Assembly: GCF_019649055.1 (NCBI RefSeq)
Contig: NW_026570258.1
Span: 186,001-250,000 of the forward strand
Origin: Paramacrobiotus metropolitanus
Taxonomy: Eukaryota; Tardigrada; Eutardigrada; Parachela; Macrobiotidae
DNA length: 64,000 bases
Direction of reading: 5' to 3'
Made by a program: the position numbers and the translations under genes. The notes beneath the pieces were generated by a model. That model was not told the DNA's origin. It saw nothing but the letters and a program-made list of their open reading frames with translations, and did no database searches. Shown piece by piece: positions 29,905-40,467 of this stretch (its first letter is position 1; every line of letters begins with the position of its first letter).

Positions 29905-30632
29905 GACCGTTTATTTACAGCCTAAAGTTTTCAGTACAGTAATTTCAGTAACTGAAAGGTGGTCCAAGTCTAATCTGCATGGACAATTACCGGAAAAACG
30001 AACTATTTGAAAGAATGCCACATCCAGCAACACTGTGTGATCATCTTAATTTCAAATGGCAGGCTGGCAGCAAGTGAAGCGGACCTCTCAAAAATTTCTT
30101 ATAAAGAAAGTTCCAACATGAGATTATAATATGTAGGACAATTTTGCGCCATAAAGATGCTTTTTAATCACTCGCTGGAAATAAATGCAGCTGTCCATCA
30201 TAGGAGAGCATTGTTCTCCCGGTCAAAATTACTGTGTTCGTTCTATACGTAATGACGATAGTAAGTCTGTCATTTAATCGATTTCAGTAAACAGATCACA
30301 CGGAGTGAAGATAATCTCCACCTAGCCTGCGCTCAAGTATGCCGCGCGTTTTTGGATGCGCTGGAATCTTGCATCTCTTTTGCTGCAACATAGCTGGAAA
30401 CATATCCGGCAACTGCCGCATGAGACGTTGGCTAATCCGAAATTTCCTAATGTTCCCCGTTATTACGCAGTTGGAGGGGGGAAGGCTGAGTGGGCACTAA
30501 GAGAACAGCGCAATCAGCACATGTGGTGCGATTTATCGGCGGATGATAATGAGCGAAAATAATTAATAATATATTTAAGATACTAGTCATTATACATGAC
30601 AGCTATTTTGCGCAGTATTATTGTATGGTCAT
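29905..30632. other. Intergenic, no gene seen
   Basis: No coding signal that I trust. A 68-codon plus-strand frame near 30.36-30.56 kb has no recognisable motif. Confidence 0.5.
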
Positions 30633-32878
30633 GGCTACGCGCGAGAGTATCTCGCGCTATGAGTATTGACTACTCGCGAGAGTTTTTCCCCGCGCAATAA
30701 AACTACGTACAAAACGTTTTAGAGAAGAAGAAACCGCGCGAGAATATCTCACGGAATATTTTCGACCGCCAGTTATGGCATAAACTGGAAATTGTACGGT
30801 TCTTTCAATTATTTTTGAACACACGTCCACGTACGTCAATTTATTTTTTCTTGAGGTGGTCAAGTTAAGAAACAGAACAGTTATTGTATCAGTCAGTATG
30901 TGAGCAATTTTCAAAGCGAAACTGTTCTGTATCCGCTGGGCAGATGCAACCGCCGGCGTATTTCCACCGTATCTGCTGCTGTTACTGTGCAGTTATGATC
31001 TTGCACCGTGGTTTTCGTTCGAGGATTACGGCCCTGCGATCTGGGAGGAGGCGCCAACGTGCCGGTTTCGATGATGGTTAAAAACCAGTGGCGCAGCTCA
31101 TCCTCCCGGGCGTAATTGGCGTTTTGAATCTGCTTGCCCAATAACCCAATTTGGAATTTGTGTAGTATCATCGTCTTTGCCATGTGGATGTAATCCTGAT
31201 ATTTTGCAAGGTTGGCTTTATGGCTAATGACGGATATGACAATCTCGATGCACTCTGTTAGATGGAACCGTTTGGCAATCGATCGTCCTGATCCGCGCAG
31301 CGCTGTTTTCACAGTAAAGAAAAACCTTTCTATTCGATTTGTGGTGTTGTTGCCAAACGTTCTCAGTTCACGCCGCTTTGCCATGCACCACATCGCCGAA
31401 TCCTTCGCCCAATTCTTTTCGTAGTAACTTCGCAGCCTGTCGGTGCAACTCTGCAGAAATATGGCTTCCCGTTCTTGGAACATGCCTTCTTGTGGCGCGT
31501 ACAGTAAACCACGGAAAGCCGTCAGCAGACCTTGCTTCTCCGTGACATTCAACTGATCTGGAACTTCCATGTCTTTATTGCGTGGAATGCATAAATAAGT
31601 AGGGCACGTCAAGGAAACGCTCTTGCAGTACCGCAGTTTGCGTGAAATCTCGGTCAACGAAAATGGCTTGCACTTTACTGGTTGCGGAGCTCGTGAATTC
31701 TTTTACATGGTCGAAGAACAATCCTAGCGTATCGGCGCGCTCGTTGTCCACAAACCCGATGGCGACAGGCTGACCAAACCTATTTTCGTCCTGGACAACC
31801 ATTGCGTACAAGGTATAATGCTCCATATTGATTCGATACGTGCTGTCCAAGAAAATGACCTAGAGCCGCATTGTGCAGGTTTTAAAATGATTATGGCAAA
31901 ACTTCATGATGAAATTCACAAAATCGTGGCTATACCTCTGGATTGCGCGTGAAAGTCTGCTTCGTGACTGTAGTCTGCACAAACACAATGCGCAAAACGT
32001 TCGTTTCGTCTTCTGCAACGACCACGTTGAATGTTCCGCTCGCATCCCGCTGGCTAATTTCTCGTAGAAATTCTGTAAGAATTTCATGTTCTTCTCGACC
32101 TTGTCTCTTTCCCATCTGTGTTCTCGTTCCTTGGTTGAAAATGTCTTTGGTTATAGGAGTGCCGGTCGCACCGGTCGACCCGCGCGTTGCGTTGCTTGTG
32201 TTGGTTATAATTCGAGGTGGCACCCGACTCTCGATTAGCTGCTCCACAGTGTTCTTTTCCGCTTCGGACAGGCGCCTTCTTTCTGGAAAATGTTGGGCGA
32301 TCGTTTCCGTCACTTCATGGTTATGGTCTTCTAAAGCCGGCAGGTGAATAACCTCCATCATGCCGTTCACAAGCTTAAGACGGACCATCGCCTGGCAGTC
32401 ACTTTTCAGAGTCGTCGTTATGCTTTTCTTTGTGGGGACTGAATTCCGCCGGTGTGGGTGGCAAGCGTCAGCTTTCTTGCAGACCAGCTTCACTGAGCTG
32501 TAGGGGAACGTGTCACGAAGCGGATGCGTCTTTGAAGTTTTCGCATTACCGCCGGGATTTGTAAAGACTTGATGTGTTCGCTGGCTCCATTGCTCCACCG
32601 CTCTCAAAACCTCCGCGTAGGATTCGTTTCTATTTCCCACTGTAAGTTCTGAGGCCATATCGGCTGATGGTTGTGAATACTTGAATTATCAGAAAATGTA
32701 AAATGCCGGTACGGTCAGATTTTTTATTTCTTGCACTAAAAGATGACCCTCCCGTAATTTTTGGTTGCCATATGGTGATAAACGCACTGATTTAAATTGT
32801 TCGTTGGTAGTTTTTTGTGCGGAAAAACTCTCGCGCGTAGCCAAAACTCATAGCGGGGGAGGCTCTCGCGCGTAGCCA
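30633..32878 (-). mobile_element. MULE-type DNA transposon with about 60-bp terminal inverted repeats
   Basis: The left end (30633-30695) and right end (about 32819-32878) are inverted copies. Both start GGCTACGCGCGAGAG, share CGCTATGAGT in the middle, and end CGCGAGAGTTTTTCC. Each end also holds the terminal motif again about 30 bases inward. The 2.2-kb element contains one minus-strand transposase gene. I did not find a convincing 8-10-bp target duplication, so flanks may have decayed or the exact end is a few bases off. Confidence 0.85.
30911..32658 (-). pseudogene. Broken MULE transposase
   Basis: Three frames in the right order. 32658-31930 holds a FAR1/FLYWCH-like N-terminus (CQAMVRLKLVNGMMEVIHL then DHNHEV). 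31850-31575 holds the MULE catalytic core start (FLDSTYRINMEHYTLYAMVV, GQPVAIGFVDNE, IFVDRDFTQTAVL). 31657-30911 holds the C-terminal part (MWCMAKRRELRTFGNNTTNR, IERFFFTVKTAL). There is a frame change near 31.94 kb, an in-frame TAG just before the STYR motif (near 31.86 kb), and another frame change near 31.62 kb. It lies inside a TIR pair, so it is a recently dead autonomous copy. Similar to ZSWIM/MULE transposases of animals. Confidence 0.85.
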
Positions 32879-32927
32879 TTTCGTTATTGTTACAATTAAC
32901 TGAGTGTAGTATCTTGGTTATTTACAG

Positions 32928-33134
32928 CGCTGGCGTTTACAAATAAGAATGCACTGCAGTCTGCACCCAAGAACAAGAAGACATACTTGGGCGCGTGCGA
33001 CAGAACCAAGGGCTGGTACTGTCGCGGTGTATCCCTTGACACGGCCGCCGGGAAGACGTACATTGGTGGATTGACACAATCGGATTACGAGCGCGGCCTT
33101 AAGGGACAGCCATCGTGGAAAGTGGACAGACACG
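32928..33134 (+). CDS. Symmetrical 1-1 exon of the unrecognised cysteine-containing family (type Y, copy 2)
   Basis: Acceptor ATTTACAG before 32928 and donor CACG|GTATGG after 33134, phase 1 at both ends, same as copy 1 at 25448-25660. Encodes about 68 residues with the shared pattern LGAC, GWYCRGVSLDTAAGKTYIGG and PSWKV. It lies between the MULE right end and a minus-strand exon of the companion type X, so the two exon types are here in opposite orientation. Confidence 0.6.
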
Positions 33135-33414
33135 GTATGGATCATGAAAAATGTTATGGATCATGAAAACGGTATGGATCATGAAAAGAAGCCAGGCTTC
33201 ACATGGCTTCAAAAAGTTTCACTAACCTACGCTTGGTTGTCAACAGTAAATCGTACTTTACATAGAATAACTACAAATGCATAGAATTGACATAGAATAC
33301 ATAGAATACAAAAAAATTCACATGCATATAGAATTTACATATACTGAAGTATAGAATTTACGTATGATGTGCGTTTACATAGGATTTATTTTAACAATAG
33401 TTCAGTGGATTTAC
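33135..33414. repeat. Short tandem repeats in AT-rich spacer
   Basis: Three near copies of TATGGATCATGAAAA at about 33135-33188, followed by a degenerate run of (A)CATAGAAT-type words to about 33390. Nothing coding seen. Confidence 0.6.
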
Positions 33415-33429
33415 TCACCAAATTCTTAC

Positions 33430-33915
33430 TGAGATTTGACATTCCATTTGCTGACGACCGGGGAATCGCTGCATTTGTAATAGATTAGCGGATCGAACGT
33501 GGTATCGTACTGTTGTGCTTGCGGAATATCGTTGAACGCCGGGCGGGCCTTCTCTAATTTCTCGATGTCGGCCTCTGAATAGACTGTGCATTTCGTCTGG
33601 CATCTCTTTTCCCCGTTGCTGTAAAACCGACAAAGCAACGCCACCAAAATGGCATCGGCCAGTCCGCCAACGCCACAGCACAGACTGCAACATAATCGTC
33701 AGATGGCTTGTTAACTAACTGGCTGGCTACTGATTTAATTCGGTAAATTAGTTTATCTTACCAACTACTTATAGCATGCTAAATCACTAACGAGATACTT
33801 AATGAATTAATTAATTTGTAACTGCAAAGGCAAATCGACGAAACATTTTACGGTGGTCGGATGCAGTTTACTTACCGCTTAAAACGACAACTAATCCAAT
33901 CATCTTTGCCGCCAT
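33430..33915 (-). CDS. Cysteine-containing secreted protein, type X exon with candidate signal-peptide exon
   Basis: 33915-33876 reads MAAKMIGLVVVLSG with a G|GTAAGT donor, a good signal-peptide exon. 33684-33430 follows a TTGCAG acceptor and encodes hydrophobic LADAILVALLC, then KRCQTKC, AEADIEKLEKARPAF-like helix, and FDPLIYYKCSDSPVVSKW, ending in a GTAAGA donor. The phases of these two exons do not agree as drawn, so either the start exon or the acceptor is wrong. The downstream exon on this strand was not found. Related to the decayed exon at 25203-25302. Function unknown. Confidence 0.4.
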
Positions 33916-34185
33916 AGTGATGCAGCTGGTACAGGAAACCAAGCAGTCCAACAGGGAAATTGACCCCAAGGTAATCTGAGAAAACTCTGACGAAAACGCG
34001 CTCTTGTAACGACGAAGCGGATATTACTTTCCAACGCTGCAGGGTTTTTTGTTTATTCCGGATGATCGTGGAAGCTAACACGCGGCGGCTTTGTAAGAAA
34101 AATAATTATTTTCGACGGGTGAACGACACGGATCATTTGTTGATTTAGAGCCACAGCACCGGGCTTGACCGACACATTGTGTGGT

Positions 34186-34900
34186 AAACGGACGAACCCG
34201 GACATTTGGGAGTGTGACATTTCGCACTCAAACTCGACGCGCGACTTTCACCGCAAAGACATTTCGCCGCCGGGCATTCGGACGCTGGGACACTTCGGTT
34301 TGGGACATTATGCTTTGGGACATTTTACCTTTGCGACATTTCCACGCAAGACGTCTGGTCGCAGACAATTCATCTTGGGACTTTTCGAACGATGCAACTA
34401 ATTGCCGCAAAATAATTCACCGCGCTTAATTCTCACTAGCTTTTCAGTTTTTTTAGGCTTGTATTTAGTTTTTCTGAGGTTTTCTTAGTCTTTCTTGGAC
34501 TTTCTTAGGTCTTATTAGGCTTTCATAGGTTTTTTTTAGGTTGCTCAGGTTTCTTAGCTTTTTTAGGTTTTTTCAGGTTTCTTAGGTTTCTTAGGTTTTC
34601 TTAGGTTTCTTAGGCTTTCTTAGGTTTCTTAGATTTCTCAGGTTTTTTTTCTGACTGTTTTATTTCGCTTATTAAATCATTTATCTGATAGGCGAAATGT
34701 CGCTTCGTCGAGATATCCTTGCGGCGAAATTTCCTTGCGTCGAAACGGCCATGCGAACGAAAGTCTCGCGGCGTAAAGTCCTACCGACGAGATGTTCTGC
34801 GACGAAACGTCGCGCGGCGAGATGACCTGGCGGTGATATGTCTGCTACCAAAATTCCTGCGACTAGTTGTCCGCGGCAAAATGTCGCGGTGCCGTAAACG
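34186..34900. repeat. Degenerate minisatellite pair in inverted orientation around a T-rich TTAGG-like tract
   Basis: 34186-34400 is made of degenerate units of about 16-18 bases around GGGACATTTCGCCGC. 34687-34900 has the complementary units (GGCGAAATGTC...). Between them (34440-34660) lies a T-rich tract of imperfect TTTCTTAGG units. The inverted arrangement suggests the subterminal repeats of one mobile element. Related units recur at 54.2-54.3 kb and, more weakly, 51.9-52.4 kb. Confidence 0.55.
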
Positions 34901-35357
34901 GAACATGCAATCTCCACACCAGCACACCTGCTCGTGAAAAACTTTTTCGCTTCGGCTTCCGCTTTCGCTGTTTTTCGGCTTCCGTTTCTGGCGTTTTGCC
35001 TGCACTTCCAAGTAGACTGTAGTGTGTGATCTGTACGTTTATTCTGACAATAAATCTGAGAAGAACACATCCGCTGTAAGCAGATCCAGGACAGTCACCG
35101 CTTCTGGGAACTGCAAGCGCAGCTGATCATCCGTCGCTTCATGATGCTGAATTTCAATAGCGCTTCAGTATCACTGTAGGCTGTAGCAGTTGGCTGAATA
35201 ATAATGGCATTTCGTCTTAATTACCTCCTTTCAGATGGCGATAATACGAATGTGCACCAATATAAAAACCGTTGGTCTGCTGTCTGATTTGCCCGCAATG
35301 CAACCGACAAAATCGTTCGGTCTGATAAACCGTTCGCCGGACGCTTTTGCAGTTTAA
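34901..35357. other. Intergenic, no gene seen
   Basis: No coding signal or repeat recognised. Confidence 0.5.
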
Positions 35358-35482
35358 GTACGAGGCAAGCGGCAACCCTTTCCCATCGCTTTAGTAAATT
35401 TTATCACTTTCCCCGCTGCATCTTACCCGTGTGCAGGCGCTCACGTGATACTGACATTCTTTATTAATAATCAACGTACAGA

Positions 35483-37838
35483 TCAGGTGGAAGAAAAACA
35501 AAAACGTGATATTATTCCCAACAGCAAAACTTCATTTAAACTATCCACTCCGTCCATCGTGCCAAGGATAGATGCTGCATTTCCGCGCTGAATTTCCAGT
35601 GAAAGCCGTTGGCGCAGAAATTCATGCGATCGACGCTCTCCCGTGTGCTGCTGCAGTCTTTTGCCCAACTCTTTTACAATGGCGATAGCCGACGGGCCCC
35701 AGGGTCCCATCGTCTCGAAGGCAATCGGAGAAAAGATGTAGCGCCCTTGTACATAAATATGCATAATGTCGAGATTTCTTTTCTTCTGCTTCAACAGCAG
35801 CAGCACCTGCCGTAACCGACGTTGACGGGCGATGGGAAAGGGCCATTGTGTCGACGCACGTTACATCCCAGGCCAGGCACATCCCTCTTTTCCAGGCGAA
35901 AGTTGTACAACCGTCTGGGCGTTGATCTGTAGTTGACGATGTGCCGCGTGGTTCAAGCTTAGCTGGAATTCCGGCTGAAACACAAGCCCGACACACGATA
36001 TTGTTTAGTCCTCCGTGGCGCGCATGTCTACCGGCTGAGTAGCTGCACGATAGCCCGTGGTGTCCGAGCTTGTCCACCAATTTATGGCATTTGGTGCAGT
36101 TATGTGGCTCGCAAATATCTGCTCCAAGACGCAAACCAATAGAGATTTTCATAGTTTCGTCGTCGAGAAGATTGCCGATGTGGGCTGAGGGAAGCGCATT
36201 CAGCCAGATACCGGCTTCCGGCCTAGACTGCGCGAGTAAACGGGCAGTGTTGACACCATCATTGCGAAATAATTCCATTAAGACCGAAACTGACACATTG
36301 CACAGAGGCAAGTCCCACGTTTTTTGCAGCTTTCGGAAGGCAACTTCTGGCATTTCCGGTTGGCGAGCTTTAACTTTCCACAACTCTATTGCTTCTGATG
36401 CATCTACTGCCGGATGTTGAGGAAGCATCGACGATAGCAAGTCAAATGCGGAGTGAATCGAAGCCAAGAAGGCTGGGAGTGATAATTCCTCCGCACGACG
36501 TATGCCAATTCCTCCTCGACTAACCGGAAGAGTCGCTTGTCGCCAGCAAGGATAGTCGTCGTGGTTCCCCCGAACGTTACTGAGTTCTTGAAAACACGAA
36601 CGTAATGACTCGTCAATTTGATATAGCTGGTGTGGATGTTTCCAGGCATTGCAAGATCTGAGCACATATATAATTTTCGGGGCGCCCAAACAATGTCTGA
36701 GCAGATATAGTGCGTGGTGGCGAGGAAGGAGTTGCAAGCGTTCGCAGGCTCTATTTATGGCACAAGATTTCTCATCAAGGACGTCACTAATCGCGTCGTC
36801 CAGAACCGGGGCGCCTAGTAGCGTTAAAGTGGAGTTGGATATCACACGGAGCTGAGGATGATGCGAAACAAAAGACTCGATAACTTCCTGACGTTCACTT
36901 TCGGAGCCTCCCGATACAAAAAGCTCGCATTTGGATTCATATATGTCCAGTCCAATGGTACGAGCGCCTTCGATTACCCGAGTGAAGTTTTCTGCAACTG
37001 CCGCCGGCGCTCCGCCCAGGGTTCCGTCATCAAGGTACCAAGCGTTAAGCTCGGTACTGAGCGTAGCAATCACACGGAGCAATGCAAGGCAAAATAACAA
37101 AGGTCCTAGCGGGTCGCCCTGCTGCACTCCACATTCAGACGACAGCACTGTCTGATCAATGAACAAAGAAGAATGATATCCATACGCCGACCAGAAGAAT
37201 TCATCGTACTCCGGGAAATGGGTATGCACGGCATCCAAAATTATTTCTCGGGAAACGGTGTTGAAGGCATTGCGAAAATCGATCTTCACGAGCGCTTTTA
37301 TATCCTCCGGTTTGGACAGTATAAAATGTCTGGTTGCGTGGACGATAGCTTCGGCTCCGCCCCGAACGTTAAAGCCAGACTGGTGAGGAGTGAGCAAAGC
37401 AGTTGCCCGGTCCGCTATCCTGTTGAAAATAATTTTAGCGATCAGGCGGCGCAACGACAGTCCTACCGCTATCGGGCGCAGTCCACCGTCTTTCTTGCGT
37501 AACGCCAATAATTTACCACCAAAGAAGATCGGCCGTATATCCGCAGGTATCTTTCCCTGTGAAACCAGCGTCAACATAGAGGCAATGGCTTCGCAAAGGG
37601 ATCCGCTATGATCATCTAACTTCGAGCCCACCATGTCCAGCAAATGTTGAGGCCTTAAGCCATCTGGTCCTGCAGCCGAGCCCCGTGGAAGGCAGCAGCA
37701 GAAAAAGTGTGGATAAAAGTGCTGAAAAGTGTGGATGGCAGCAAAAACTTCAGCAGCCGTAAAAGCAGGCGCAGTAGCAGCGGTTGTGGCGTGACGAGCC
37801 GTGGACGGTGGGGCGCTTAATGGATGCTTCTCTCGCAA
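35483..37838 (-). pseudogene. Non-LTR-type reverse transcriptase with C-terminal endonuclease-like domain, one frame change
   Basis: The main frame 37838-35622 (738 codons) contains GSAAGPDGLRPQHLLDM, LALRKKDGGLRPIAVG, FNVRGGAEAIVHATR, LVKIDFRNAFNTVSR, ECGVQQGDPLGPLLFCLAL and AWYLDDGTL (catalytic Y-x-D-D). After the polymerase come a C-x2-C...H-H-G-L-S-C zinc-like motif, GRHARHGGLNN, then RPDG and LAWDVTCVDT, which resemble a PD-(D/E)xK-type endonuclease end. The expected C-terminus (FSPIAFETMGPWG, FLRQRLSLEIQRGNA) is read in a second frame, 35806-35483, so one frame change lies near 35.8 kb. This family is widespread in invertebrates as uncharacterised RT proteins. I am sure of RT, less sure of clade. 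Confidence 0.85.
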
Positions 37839-37840
37839 AC

Positions 37841-37925
37841 TTTGAAGGACCTCGGGCGTGCTTGAGGTCCTTCAAAGGCTGAAACGGCTGAAATCAGGTC
37901 CGTGATACTTGATTTCAGCCGTTTC
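37841..37925. other. Two adjacent perfect hairpins at the 5' end of the RT gene
   Basis: Hairpin 1: 13-base stem TTTGAAGGACCTC (37841-37853) with its complement at 37864-37876, 10-base loop. Hairpin 2: 16-base stem GAAACGGCTGAAATCA (37881-37896) with its complement at 37910-37925, 13-base loop. They sit just upstream of the first ATG of the RT on the minus strand, within the inverted-repeat-bounded element. Possibly RNA structures or protein-binding sites used in mobilisation. Confidence 0.85.
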
Positions 37926-38206
37926 ACGTCTAAACCGGTTTGCAGCTATAGTTGATTACGCAGACTGATAAAGAATATAGCGAAGAGGGCGGCAGGTGAG
38001 ATTTTATCGCCGGCTAAGTAAGCGTTGATCACACTGGTGATGGATACGATATCACGTGAGCGCCTGCGCAAGGCAAAGATGCAGCGGGGAAAGTGATAAA
38101 ATTTACTTAAGCGAAGGGAAAGAGTTGCCGCTTGCCTCGTACTCGTATTAATTTTACGGCTACCGAGTTGTACCCGGACTATTTAATTTGGCAACGGACG
38201 CGTGAA

Positions 38207-38950
38207 TTCTTTTGAATAAGCAGGTTGCGGTATCAACGAAGGCATACGATTGACGACAGTATTAACGACGGGGTACGATTACCGAACGTTTAAACGGCAC
38301 TGCCCGTCGTTATTAACGAAAAGAAAGGGGTATCGTTTCGTTAATAACGACGTTGAAATTCAGTAATGAACGACTGTGCTAACATAGACCATTGAGCTCG
38401 AAGACTGCATAGGCGAGACAATCTACCCAGTGAATTTCGGCCTGGGCATTCAATCCTGAGTTGCCCACTCGACTCGAATTTTCGAAAATCGTACCAGTCT
38501 CGACAGTTGCACTGCTGTCAGTGAGATTTTTGCCAGCTAGATCATTGAAAGAAAAATAATTTACTTCTTCATAAATGTAAAAATTACTGCAAAAATCAAA
38601 ACACAGTTACACGAATACTTCACTGTTTCAGCAGCTAGAGTTCTGCAGCAACTTTGTCGCCTGACGGCCCCAACTATCTCTCTAGTGCAACTGCTAGTCA
38701 CGCATTTTAGAATGGATTGACTGTTTTTAGAACGTCTCCGCGGAAACTTTAACCACATTTCTTTCTAAAGTGTGTGTGCCATATAAAAAAGATCTATTTT
38801 GTTATTTTTACGCTGGTAAACAAAGTTGTTTTAAGTTTTTCAAGACTGAATACAATATTTGACGGAGACTGTTTGATACCTAGTTCCTCACGTTAATACC
38901 AGGAGCAGTAAATTGTTTAGTTTATAACGCAACCTCTTATTCGAATCAAC
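38207..38950. repeat. Probable MITE with inverted ends and an internal 17-bp hairpin
   Basis: Inverted ends GAATAAGCAGGTTGCGG (from about 38213) and its near complement (to about 38946). Inside, a perfect 17-base inverted repeat CGTCGTTATTAACGAAA (38305-38321 with 38336-38352) and several more GTTAATAACGA words. No coding sequence recognised. Confidence 0.5.
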
Positions 38951-39026
38951 GGAACGTTGAATTAACAACGCTAAAATCGTCGTTAATTTTGCCGTTAATC
39001 ATGAGGCCGTGCAAAACGCAACCTAC

Positions 39027-40467
39027 TTAACCCTCCAGCGGGCGGTACCCGAAGGAATGCGAGTTTCCTTTTGAAAATCGGGATTTCCCGATGAAAATAA
39101 TCAGTTAAGAAAGGGAACTTTTTGTAAGCTTGTGCTGACCATAGGTCAGCCGTGATGACTAGGGTGTTTGCCAACGCCAATGCCCACGGACAGTCCACAG
39201 CATGAAAACATTTAATTTTGTAATAATTAGGCGAACGGGAATTACATAAAAGCAATAACTTTATTAAATAGAACAAAAAAAGCACTTTAAAACAAGAGTA
39301 TAGTAGTGGTCAACAAGGTGACCACTGGTCAGCAAAAAATTAAAAACTTCCAAATTCTGTTACCATGTATTTTGACCACTATTACAGATAGAATAGAGGA
39401 AATAAACGATGCTAACGATATTTTTTTCTCAAAACTTCCATTATACTCTCATATAAGACTGTACGAAGCATTATTTTGGAAGTTTAACATTGCATATCCT
39501 GCATTTCCGGCACGCCTAGCCGACTTTATACTGGCGCGCTTGCATTTTTCCTTGGTGTGGCCGCAAGTGCCAGTGTCTGAAATGAGGCGCGGATAGTCCA
39601 GCTGCAGTGGTCATTGGCGTAAAATGTGAATTAGTGGTCACTAGCACTTTTTGGAACGCATTAGCGATCGGTAGAAACTAGTTAGGCTGCCGCAAAGGTC
39701 ATAATCACCAACGTCAACGTGCACCTGCCGTGTACAGTTACTGTTGTTTTTAAACGCCCGAGACTGATCAAAACTCTAAATCATCTTTTCAGCAAAGCTG
39801 CGCCACTCTCGCATGTCCAAACAATGCATCAACATTACAATCAGGACTACCATGTTCGGCTTCCCTAAGCGTTCTGTTTTCCTGAAGCAGACAAAGTTTT
39901 GAGGCGATTTTGTTTTTCGCCGACCGCCCGGGGTGTTGATACGCGAAAGCGCTTTTCACAAGCTTCCGACCAACAGAACTGCGTGGCGCATGCTTTGCGT
40001 ACGAACCGACAGTAACTTGATCTGACTACGTGATTATAGGGAAACAGTCAAAATGGCACCCGCCCGTGTATCTGAGACCCTTCATGGGCAATGGTGTTGG
40101 CACGCAACACAAGTTTTTGACGGACTGTGGTCTTCCACTGTTAAACTTACAGAACCCGTGTTAGTCAATTTTGGATTGAACGTTGTTAATTGTACCTTGT
40201 TGATTTATCTGCGGTTTAATTATTCATCCACTAATTAGTTAATTAGCAAGACGTACGAGAGCTTGGAAAGTCCGAAATTAGCCATTTTCGGGCAACGGTC
40301 ATTTGTGATTGACTTGAAATGCAAGTTTGAATTATGTTTTTACTGCTGCTTTAAAGTCTCTTATTGCTAATTATGCTAATTAATATTCATTAACTGTTCG
40401 CAATCCCTGGGAAAAAAATTCAGAAAACCATGTTGCGCCCTGACGCCAATGCCCGTCAACGGGTTAA
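39027..40467. mobile_element. piggyBac-like non-autonomous element
   Basis: Flanked by TTAA on both sides, with short inverted ends TTAACCCTCCAGCGGGC (left) and TTAACCCGTTGACGGGC (right, complement strand). TTAA target sites plus CCC-starting inverted repeats are typical of piggyBac. No transposase seen, so non-autonomous. A direct copy of the subterminal word ACGCCAATGCCC occurs both near 39.17 kb and near the right end, so an older end may be nested inside. Confidence 0.6.

Larger units (their letters stand above)
35358..38142 (-). mobile_element. Reverse-transcriptase element bounded by about 93-bp inverted repeats
   Basis: Left arm 35358-35450 and right arm 38050-38142 are inverted copies matching at about 9 of 10 positions. 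Both begin GTACGAGGCAAGCGGCAAC and end GGCGCTCACGTGATA. The 2.8 kb between them holds one minus-strand RT gene and, at its 5' end, two perfect hairpins. Inverted terminal repeats are not expected for a non-LTR retroelement. No clear target duplication: flanks read TTTAA left and TCGTATTAA right. Confidence 0.8.

Noticed and set aside
30356-30562. Small plus-strand gene
   Set aside because: No motif, no splice context and no second copy. Likely chance.
32918-33145. Minus-strand frame opposite the type Y exon
   Set aside because: The plus strand has the conserved peptide shared with the copy at 25.45 kb and proper splice sites.
34440-34660. Telomere-like TTAGG array
   Set aside because: Units are irregular T-rich TTTCTTAGG variants, not a perfect telomere repeat, and lie inside a transposon-rich interior.
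35358-38142. DIRS-type element because of the inverted repeats
   Set aside because: No tyrosine recombinase is seen, and the RT motifs are of the non-LTR type rather than the DIRS/LTR type.
38995-39596. piggyBac transposase coding frame
   Set aside because: Frames in the TTAA-flanked element are short and show none of the expected Asp-containing motifs.
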